From positions 1-8,821 of the forward strand of contig JAAZBA010000312.1 in the NCBI GenBank assembly GCA_012514045.1: a DNA stretch of 8,821 nucleotides, given 5' to 3'. Under the pieces are notes generated by a model, which saw nothing but the letters and a program-made list of their open reading frames with translations, made no database searches and had not been told where the DNA came from. Each line of letters begins with the position of its first letter. Position 1 is the first letter of the stretch. The DNA is from Clostridiales bacterium. GTDB taxonomy: Bacteria; Bacillota; Clostridia; Oscillospirales; QAMX01. Shown here piece by piece: positions 1 to 5,849 of the stretch. Position numbers and translations under genes: made by a program.

Positions 1-383
1 CCAAGGACAGGAACTACTACTCCTATGAGCCTATCCCCTGCATGTCCCAGGTTGAGGTCACAGTCGACGGATTCCGCGCGAGGTCCTTTGATCCCATGCC
101 CATGTCGGTCAAGTCTATTGACGCCTTCATGTGGAAGGACGCATACGACCTTTGCGTAAAGGAGCTCAAAAAAGCCACGCCTGAGAATCCGGAATCCGTG
201 GGAGGGCTTATCGAAAAAACAAAATATCTGTGGCCTGAGGGCATGCTCAATCAGGATGCTATGCTCATTTACGAAATAATGAGAGCTCTGGACGAGAAGG
301 GACTTCTAAAAATCGTGACTGTTCCCGACGAAGGCCCGGCAGAGGGCATAAAGACATACCACTTCAGACTTTATATGGATTAA
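1..383 (+). CDS. Partial CDS, C-terminal part of unidentified protein
   Basis: The reading frame is open from the left edge (first full codon at base 3) to a TAA at 381-383, giving 126 residues; the start lies outside the window. An internal ATG at 42 has no convincing ribosome binding site and the residues before it (KDRNYYSYEPIPC) read as normal protein, so this is a truncated gene and not a 113-residue one. I do not recognise the family. The visible part is soluble, mixed charged and hydrophobic, with no membrane segment, no repeats and no cysteine cluster. It has an amphipathic middle (SIDAFMWKDAYDLCVKELKK) and ends in a beta-like stretch (GIKTYHFRLYMD). The next gene starts 12 nt after its stop with a perfect Shine-Dalgarno between them, so it is very probably the upstream member of the same operon as the SGNH hydrolase and creatininase-family genes. 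Its role is unknown. Confidence 0.8.
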   Translation, partial: KDRNYYSYEPIPCMSQVEVTVDGFRARSFDPMPMSVKSIDAFMWKDAYDLCVKELKKATPENPESVGGLIEKTKYLWPEGMLNQDAMLIYEIMRALDEKGLLKIVTVPDEGPAEGIKTYHFRLYMD

Positions 384-395
384 CGGAGGACTGAT

Positions 396-1196
396 ATGAA
401 CATAGAGCTTTCAAAAATCTATGATATAAGCGATACGAGACCTCTTGAGAGAATCCCTGAGGACGGAGGCTTCACAGGGATATTCAGAACCATTGGCTGC
501 ATAGGCGACAGTCTTTCCTCCGGCGAGTTTGAAGCGAAGCACGAGGGAAACAGAACCTCCTATCACGACTACTATGAGTATTCCTGGGGTCAGTACATCG
601 GGAGACTCGTGGGCAGCAAGATTTATAACTTCTCCCGTGGCGGTATGACCGCCAAGGAGTATTGCGATGAGTTCGCCGAGCATTGGCGCTACTGGTCAAG
701 CGACATGGCTTGCCAGTGCTATATAATTGCCCTTGGCGTAAACGATCTGTTCGGCCGAAAGCAGCCGCTGGGCTCCGTAGAGGACATAGATTTCGAGGAT
801 TACAACAAAAACAACAAAGAAACATTCGCTGGCTACTACGCTATGATTATCCAGCGCCTCAAGATCATACAGCCCAGAGCCAGGTTCTTCCTCATGACGA
901 TGCCAAAGACAGACGATGAGGAGAGCAATAAGGTTAGAGCCGCTCACAGAGAGCTTATCTACGGTATGGCGGAAAAATTCACAAAGACCTACGTTTTGGA
1001 TTTCTATAAGTATGCTCCCGTATACGGCAAAGAGTTCAACTCCCTTTTCATGCTCGGTCATATGAATCCAGCGGGATACATGGTCACGGCGAAGATGACA
1101 GCCGCCTATATCGACTACTTAATCCGCCACAATATGAGGGATTTTATGCAGGTGCCCTTTATCGGTACTGACCTTTACTACGAAGAGGAAAAATAA
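396..1196 (+). CDS. SGNH/GDSL-type hydrolase (putative carbohydrate esterase)
   Basis: 266 residues, start fixed by GGAGGA at 385-390, five bases before the ATG. The SGNH blocks are visible in order. Block I is GDSL at residues 37-40, with nucleophile Ser39. Block II is FSRGG at 79-83, giving the oxyanion-hole Gly. Block III is LGVND at 113-117, with Asn116. Block V is GHMNPAGY at 221-228, with His222. The family hydrolyses esters, including acyl groups on sugars. There is no signal peptide or membrane helix, so the enzyme is predicted cytoplasmic. The usual DxxH pair in block V is not present: the position three before His222 is Met219, so catalysis would use a Ser-His dyad or an Asp from elsewhere (Asp202 is one possibility). 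It sits between an unidentified gene and a creatininase-family gene, with a GH2 glycosidase further on, which fits deacylation of an imported glycan. Family assignment is firm; the substrate is inference. Confidence 0.87.
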   Translation: MNIELSKIYDISDTRPLERIPEDGGFTGIFRTIGCIGDSLSSGEFEAKHEGNRTSYHDYYEYSWGQYIGRLVGSKIYNFSRGGMTAKEYCDEFAEHWRYWSSDMACQCYIIALGVNDLFGRKQPLGSVEDIDFEDYNKNNKETFAGYYAMIIQRLKIIQPRARFFLMTMPKTDDEESNKVRAAHRELIYGMAEKFTKTYVLDFYKYAPVYGKEFNSLFMLGHMNPAGYMVTAKMTAAYIDYLIRHNMRDFMQVPFIGTDLYYEEEK

Positions 1197-1217
1197 CTAT
1201 ATTATTAAATATGTAAA

Positions 1218-1223
1218 AGGAAG
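1218..1223 (+). promoter_or_regulatory. Ribosome binding site deciding the start of the creatininase-family gene
   Basis: AGGAAG lies 8 nt before the ATG at 1232. The in-frame GTG at 1223 overlaps this element and the TTG at 1229 is too close to it, so ATG 1232 is the likely start. The surrounding gap (1197-1231) is otherwise AT-rich without a convincing promoter. Confidence 0.6.
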
Positions 1224-1231
1224 TGTTATTG

Positions 1232-1966
1232 ATGTATCTGGCAAATCTGATGTCCGGTGACCTAGACAGAATTAAAAACGAAAAAATTCCAGTGGTAATT
1301 CCGGTTGGCACTATAGAATACCACGGACCTCACTGCGCTCTGGGATGCGACACATATGTGTGCACAGGGCTTCTGGAGAAGCTTGCGGAACGTAAAGAAA
1401 TCGTCATTGCTCCGCCTGTATGGTACGGTGTGGCAAGCTACGCCGTAGGTGGTCCCGAAAACGGTACGGTACATATCGACGTCGACGTATTCGAGAGCTA
1501 CATGTACAATATCCTCAAGTCCATGATGTACGGCGGCTTCAAGAACATATACATGCTTATTCACCACCAGTACGAGATAGGCAATCTCATGCCAATGACT
1601 TTAGCCTGCATGAAGGCGGCGAAAAAGCTTATTATGGAGTATCTCGAGGAGACCTCCGGCAGAGGCTGGTGGGGCTCCAATAGCTACGCGGAGTACTATG
1701 AAAATCTTGATGCTTCCGACTGCCCCTGGAACTGGATTACAACGCTGCCCTGTATGGCGCCTCATGTCCAGGAGGCAACGGGTTATGACCATGCGGGCAA
1801 GTTTGAATGTTCCATCCTGAAAGCTCTCTATCCCGAGTGTGTTGACATATCAAAGCTTGGGCAGAGCGATGCTTGGTTTATCAAGAGCGCCTCGGAATCC
1901 TCCACTGAGCTGGGGCTTAAGATGGTCGAGCTCTCCCTTGAGGATTTGGAAAGCAAAATAGTGTAA
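1232..1966 (+). CDS. Creatininase-family metal-dependent amidohydrolase
   Basis: 244 residues from ATG 1232, close to the usual length of the family. Members are Zn/Mn enzymes that hydrolyse cyclic amides or formamides, or act in cofactor maturation. The N-terminal metal motif is intact: PVGTIEYHGPH with Glu29 and His31, then Asp40 in LGCD, equivalent to Glu34/His36/Asp45 of Pseudomonas creatininase. A conserved PENGTVHI stretch (75-82) follows. The usual NGHGGN block after the GF turn is replaced by HHQYEIGN (111-118): His112 aligns best with the metal His, and Glu115 may replace creatininase Glu122 after a one-residue insertion. The C-terminal HAGExETS block reads HAGKFECS (187-194), keeping His187 and Glu192 but with Lys190 for the first Glu. 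Tryptophans at 146, 147, 166 and 168 lie where creatininase carries its active-site Trp residues. No signal peptide. It is the last gene before a strong terminator. The substrate is not known; creatinine itself is unlikely given the context. Confidence 0.85.
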   Translation: MYLANLMSGDLDRIKNEKIPVVIPVGTIEYHGPHCALGCDTYVCTGLLEKLAERKEIVIAPPVWYGVASYAVGGPENGTVHIDVDVFESYMYNILKSMMYGGFKNIYMLIHHQYEIGNLMPMTLACMKAAKKLIMEYLEETSGRGWWGSNSYAEYYENLDASDCPWNWITTLPCMAPHVQEATGYDHAGKFECSILKALYPECVDISKLGQSDAWFIKSASESSTELGLKMVELSLEDLESKIV

Positions 1967-1974
1967 TTAAAGCT

Positions 1975-2008
1975 GAATCTGCCGGTGGATCCATCGGCAG
2001 ATTCTTTT
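1975..2008 (+). terminator. Intrinsic terminator after the creatininase-family gene
   Basis: A perfect 10-bp stem, GAATCTGCCG (1975-1984) with CGGCAGATTC (1995-2004), is followed directly by TTTT. The 10-nt loop contains the self-complementary TGGATCCA, so the hairpin could zip further. It begins 8 nt after the stop codon and separates the three upstream genes from the GH2 gene. Confidence 0.85.
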
Positions 2009-2017
2009 ATCGCAGGG

Positions 2018-2064
2018 TTTTACAATACAAATCGGAGAAAAACCATATATATTATACCTCTCCG
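2018..2064 (+). promoter_or_regulatory. Candidate promoter/operator region of the GH2 gene
   Basis: The 102-nt gap between the terminator and the GH2 gene holds an AT-rich core (TATATATTATA, 2046-2056) that could supply a -10 box (TATATT 2048-2053 or TATTAT 2050-2055). A TTTACA at 2019-2024 is too far upstream (23 nt spacer to 2048) for a good -35, so any sigma-A promoter here is weak or activator-dependent. The core is bracketed by an inverted repeat, CGGAGA (2033-2038) and TCTCCG (2059-2064), 20 nt apart, which could be a regulator site. This is suggestive only. Confidence 0.3.
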
Positions 2065-2110
2065 CTGTTGTATGATGCGGACATAACCATAAAGCAGGGA
2101 GGAAATACAC

Positions 2111-4855
2111 ATGAAGATCAACCTTAACGGCGTATGGGAGACGGTGTATTCGGAGATAAGACCGGAAAGCACCCATGAAATCCCCGATTTTAAGATTTCA
2201 TACAAAAACGACCTTGTTCCCGGCTATTGGGAGGACATGTACCCGCTGCTGCAAATGGCTCCGTGGTGGGAAAAGGTGACCTTCAACCCCGAGTTTCGCC
2301 CCCTCCGCTACCCTATGACCGGCGTCGTTCCGGATATGGTGCTCCATACCATGGTGGGTACGCTGTGGTACAAAAGAAATGCTTTTGTGCCCGAAGGCGG
2401 ATGCGCCTATTTTACCTGCACCGGGGTGCAAAACAGAGCGCTTCTGTGGGTAAACAACGCTTTTGCCGGTGAGCACAACGGTTACAGCACATCCTTTGAG
2501 ATTGATATCACGGAACTTGTCCGATTCGGGGGAGAAAACGAGATAGTGCTGGCGGTCTCGAACCACAACGCTTATAATGAGACAGGTGAGCTTATTTCAG
2601 GCTGTACAAGCCGAGCTGCCAACCGCTTCACTGGGGGGATCATAGGGGACACATGCATTGTTGTAAAAGACGTATGCCACATAACCGATGCCTATATTAG
2701 AGATTGCAGAGAAGAATTCTTCACCGCTGCAGTGGAGACGAAAGGTGATTTTGACCTGATCCTTTGGGAAATCTTAGATAACGGGGAAATTCTGCGCACA
2801 GGGGAGAGCAGTACACCGGAAATTACCATAGACAGAGAGAGTCTGTTACTGTGGAGTCCGGAAAGCCCGAAGATCTACCGCATGACGCTTAAATTATCGT
2901 CACAGGGCAGAGTAACCGACGAATACGCCTTTGATTTCGGTCTGAGACGAGTGGAGACCTCCGGGTACTCCATTATGCTCAATTCAGAGATCATATACCT
3001 CCGGGGTATTTGCGAGCACGGGTACTTTGCAAAGACTGTACACCCCGATCCCGATATAAACTACTACATAAACGCCATAAGAACCATAAAGGAGCTTGGA
3101 TTTAATTTTATCCGCTTCCATACCTGGATTCCAACGGAGGAGTATATGACAGCCGCGGATCGTTTGGGCATGCTTCTTCACGTGGAGAGCCCGAACAACA
3201 CTACTAAGGCGGAGTGGGCAGACATAATGAGATTTGTGCGCCGTCATCCCAGCGTTATCATCTGCTGCTGCGGAAATGAGCTGCTTATTGACGATGGTTT
3301 TCTTTCTCATCTTGAGCGCTGCGCTGATATTTCACACAGTCTTGCTCCTATGCTTCTGTTTTCACCCATGAACGCTATAAGGGGAATTGAGTATTACTGG
3401 GCGGAAAAGCACCTTGAGCACGAGCTAAAGCACGAGCCTTTTACCCACAACCCCAGGAGACTAAAAAGACTTCAGGAGTGCAGCGACATATTCTCAAGCT
3501 ATGCCCTCGGGCATGTAAGCTACGATTCGGTTAAGGGTGATATGGCTGCGGTGGACAGCTGGGCAGAGATCTATAAGCTTCCCAGAATCACCCATGAAAT
3601 ATGTATCCACGGCACATATATAGACCTTGACCTTGAGAACCGATATGAGGACACAAGAATCGGGGAGAGCGAATTGTATTCCTCCGTACGCTCCATGATG
3701 AAGCGGGAAGGTGTGCTTGACAGAGCGCCTGTTTACTACAACAATTCCTGCCGCTGGCAGATGCTTCTGAGAAAGCACTGCTTTGAAAACGTCAGACTCT
3801 GCGGCACGATTGCGGGATATGATTACCTGGGTGATATAGATCACCACTGGCACACCTTCGGCTACAGGGCTGGCATGATGAACGAGTTTTATGAGCTGAA
3901 GCCACATGAATCGGTTGAAAACGTGAGGAAATATAATTCCGAAAGCGTACTCCTTTGTGACCTGGGCACAGACCGCCGATTTCTTGAGGGCGAAAACATA
4001 AAAATTAAGTTCCTTGTGTCCCACTACGGTAAAAACAACCTGAAGAACGCTGTACTCGATGTAAGGCTTGAGACAAGAGATCGAAAGATTATCCTTAGGA
4101 AATCCTTTTCTGCCGCCGCAAAGAAAGGCGGACTGAGGGAGCTTGCCGCGCTTGAGTTTACCGCTCCCCATACGAAAAAGTTGTCCTCTTTAAGGGTGTT
4201 TGCCAGGCTTTCGGACGATAAGCATGAGATAATAAACGACTGGAATATATGGGTTTTCCCGAAAACAACGGAACCGGCGCACAGCATTATTGTAACCGAG
4301 GACTTAAGTGAAGATATAATGAACCGTCTTGAATCTGGTGCGGATGTGCTGCTCTTGGGCACCGGTCCCTTTAAGTCAAATCCTCTGTCCTTTCGAATGT
4401 CTCTTGCGGGGCGCACTGCGGGGAATCTGGCTACAGTTATTGAAAATCACCCTTTGAATGAAACATTTGAGCATGACACCTCCTGCGGCTGGCAGTTTAT
4501 GTCACTCATGGAGGACGCGAAATGTTTGTACTATCCTCCGGAGACCGAGGTGCCTTTCGAACCCGTAATCGAGGTGGTATCAAGCTACAAGTGGATACGC
4601 AGACAGGCGGCGGTATGTGAGATGAAAGTAGGGAAGGGAAGGCTTCTTATATCCACCTTCAACGTAAGGAGAGAGGATGTAAGCTCACTATGGTGGAAAA
4701 ATAATCTGCTTTGCTATATAACGGGCAGGAAGTTTGATCCCAAAACCAATGTAAGCCTTGAAAACTTGCGTACGCTATTCTACGACAGCACAAGCGCCGC
4801 GGGAAGCGAAAACAACAACATCGCAAAAAATCCGAACGACAAGACTATGAAATAG
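2111..4855 (+). CDS. Glycoside hydrolase family 2, beta-galactosidase-like
   Basis: 914 residues, started by AGGGAGG (2096-2102) 8 nt before the ATG. Layout: a sugar-binding jelly-roll domain at about 60-190 (with FTCTGVQNRALLWVN near 101-115), an Ig-like domain ending at FGLRRVE (276-282), a TIM barrel at about 285-605, a second beta-rich region at about 612-718, and a Rossmann/amidotransferase-like tail (VLLLGTGPF near 746; GKGRLLIS at 841-848). The barrel carries the expected catalytic signs: RFHTWIP (335-341), HVESP (357-361), GNE with acid/base Glu390, and THE with likely nucleophile Glu496. Trp580 or Trp549 may line the sugar site. GH2 enzymes are retaining exo-glycosidases (beta-galactosidase, -mannosidase, -glucuronidase); the exact specificity cannot be read here. 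There is no signal peptide or anchor, so it should act in the cytoplasm on imported sugars. Unusual: three cysteines (385-387) directly before GNE, and a low-complexity Asn/Ser-rich last 20 residues. It probably works with the upstream SGNH and creatininase-family enzymes, although a terminator lies between. Confidence 0.88.
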   Translation: MKINLNGVWETVYSEIRPESTHEIPDFKISYKNDLVPGYWEDMYPLLQMAPWWEKVTFNPEFRPLRYPMTGVVPDMVLHTMVGTLWYKRNAFVPEGGCAYFTCTGVQNRALLWVNNAFAGEHNGYSTSFEIDITELVRFGGENEIVLAVSNHNAYNETGELISGCTSRAANRFTGGIIGDTCIVVKDVCHITDAYIRDCREEFFTAAVETKGDFDLILWEILDNGEILRTGESSTPEITIDRESLLLWSPESPKIYRMTLKLSSQGRVTDEYAFDFGLRRVETSGYSIMLNSEIIYLRGICEHGYFAKTVHPDPDINYYINAIRTIKELGFNFIRFHTWIPTEEYMTAADRLGMLLHVESPNNTTKAEWADIMRFVRRHPSVIICCCGNELLIDDGFLSHLERCADISHSLAPMLLFSPMNAIRGIEYYWAEKHLEHELKHEPFTHNPRRLKRLQECSDIFSSYALGHVSYDSVKGDMAAVDSWAEIYKLPRITHEICIHGTYIDLDLENRYEDTRIGESELYSSVRSMMKREGVLDRAPVYYNNSCRWQMLLRKHCFENVRLCGTIAGYDYLGDIDHHWHTFGYRAGMMNEFYELKPHESVENVRKYNSESVLLCDLGTDRRFLEGENIKIKFLVSHYGKNNLKNAVLDVRLETRDRKIILRKSFSAAAKKGGLRELAALEFTAPHTKKLSSLRVFARLSDDKHEIINDWNIWVFPKTTEPAHSIIVTEDLSEDIMNRLESGADVLLLGTGPFKSNPLSFRMSLAGRTAGNLATVIENHPLNETFEHDTSCGWQFMSLMEDAKCLYYPPETEVPFEPVIEVVSSYKWIRRQAAVCEMKVGKGRLLISTFNVRREDVSSLWWKNNLLCYITGRKFDPKTNVSLENLRTLFYDSTSAAGSENNNIAKNPNDKTMK

Positions 4856-4922
4856 TAGACTTGTTACAGACTATCTTAAATATGGGCACTCTCGTATAAA
4901 ACCGTATAATCACATAAGAAAA

Positions 4923-4967
4923 AGAGGCAACAGCAAAACATAAATCCTGCTGTTGCCTTTGATTTTC
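4923..4967. terminator. Bidirectional intrinsic terminator between convergent genes
   Basis: A perfect GGCAACAGC/GCTGTTGCC stem (4926-4934 with 4949-4957) extends by A-T, G-U and A-T pairs outside and one A-T pair inside, giving about 13 pairs around a 12-nt loop. T-rich sequence follows on the plus side (TTTGATTTT) and an A-rich run precedes it (AAGAAAAAGA at 4916-4925), which acts as the U-tract for minus-strand transcripts. It lies between the GH2 gene (ends 4855) and folD (ends 4992), so it can serve both. Confidence 0.85.
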
Positions 4968-4991
4968 TATTGTTTTAATTTCTTAAGAGGA

Positions 4992-5849
4992 TTATTTCCC
5001 GGCGAACCTTTTCGCGGCGGTGAGGGTGTTTTTCATGAGCATTGTTATGGTCATGGGGCCTACGCCACCGGGGACAGGGGTTATGAAAGAGGCTTTCTTT
5101 TCGATTTCGGCAAAGTCCACGTCTCCGCAGAGTCCGCCTTCGCTGTCGGGATTGACGCCTACGTCGATCACCACAGCTCCGTCCTTCACCATGTCGGCAG
5201 TAATGAATTTAGCTTTGCCGATGGCTACAACCAGGATATCGGCTCTTTTTGTGACCTCGGGAAGGTTTTTTGTCCTTGAGTGGCATATAGTTACCGTGCC
5301 GTGGCGGTGGAGCAGCAGCATAGCCTGAGGCTTGCCCACTATGTTTGAACGGCCTACAATGACGCATTCCTTGCCCTTGGGATCGATACCGTACTCGTCA
5401 AGCAGCGCCATGACTCCCGCCGGTGTGCAGGGGAGAAAATCGAAGTTGCCGTTCATTATTCTTCCGACGTTCTCAGGGTGGAAGGCGTCAACGTCCTTAG
5501 CGGGAGAGATGGAGCGGAAAATTATGCTCTCGTCTATGTGCTTCGGCATGGGGTGCTGCACAAGGATGCCGTGGATTTCATCGTCATGATTTAGCTCGTC
5601 AATGAGTTTTACGAGCTCTTCCTGAGTTGTCTCCTCGGGAAGGGCATATTCACGGGAGTACATATGGCAGTGACCAGCGCGCTTCTTTTTGTTGTTTACA
5701 TATACCCTTGAGGCGGGATCGTCGCCGATGATAACAACAGCCAGCCCCGGAGTGATGCCTGTCTCCGCCTTGAAAGCGTCAACATCCGCCCGGATATCTA
5801 CTCTCATTTTTTTAGAGACTTCCTTGCCGTCCATAAGCACAGCGCTCAT
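4992..5849 (-). CDS. folD: Bifunctional methylene-THF dehydrogenase/cyclohydrolase FolD
   Basis: 285 residues, the normal length. FolD interconverts 5,10-methylene-THF, 5,10-methenyl-THF and 10-formyl-THF with NADP+, supplying one-carbon units in the cytoplasm. Catalytic residues match E. coli numbering: Tyr50 and Lys54 in YVNNK, Gln98 in VQHPMP, and Asp121 in KDVDAFH. The NADP-binding half shows VIVGRSNIVGKP (163-174), TVTICHSRT (185-193) and VVIDVGVNP (226-234). The family signature ITPVPGGVGPMT is at 256-267. The substrate loop reads QHPMP where E. coli-type enzymes have QLPLP; the His form is familiar to me from clostridial FolD proteins and is not a defect. The start is set by AAAAGGAGG 7 nt upstream, inside the end of lgt, and the ATG overlaps the lgt stop in TAATG, so translation is probably coupled. 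It is transcribed with lgt from the promoter at 6929-6957 and ends at the shared convergent terminator. Confidence 0.97.
   Translation of the reverse strand: MSAVLMDGKEVSKKMRVDIRADVDAFKAETGITPGLAVVIIGDDPASRVYVNNKKKRAGHCHMYSREYALPEETTQEELVKLIDELNHDDEIHGILVQHPMPKHIDESIIFRSISPAKDVDAFHPENVGRIMNGNFDFLPCTPAGVMALLDEYGIDPKGKECVIVGRSNIVGKPQAMLLLHRHGTVTICHSRTKNLPEVTKRADILVVAIGKAKFITADMVKDGAVVIDVGVNPDSEGGLCGDVDFAEIEKKASFITPVPGGVGPMTITMLMKNTLTAAKRFAGK

Noticed and set aside
1223..1231. GTG start (1223) for the creatininase-family gene
   Set aside because: It overlaps the only Shine-Dalgarno-like element, which is well spaced for ATG 1232.
3494..4171. 225-residue minus-strand open frame inside the GH2 gene
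   Set aside because: It is antisense to a clearly conserved GH2 barrel, shows no family motif, and has no supporting ribosome binding site that I can see.
4893..4910. CGTATAA direct repeat (4893-4899, 4903-4909) with a TATAAT, possible small-RNA promoter before the terminator
   Set aside because: No -35 box at a workable distance, and the terminator begins 13 nt later, leaving no room for a transcript. Likely AT-rich chance sequence.
5281..5560. FolD VQHPMP in place of QLPLP as a sign of lost activity
   Set aside because: Gln98 and all other catalytic residues (Tyr50, Lys54, Asp121) are kept, and the His variant is, as far as I recall, common in clostridial FolD.
5137..5589. Plus-strand open frames antisense to folD
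   Set aside because: They are reverse-frame shadows of folD, whose full set of catalytic motifs is on the minus strand.
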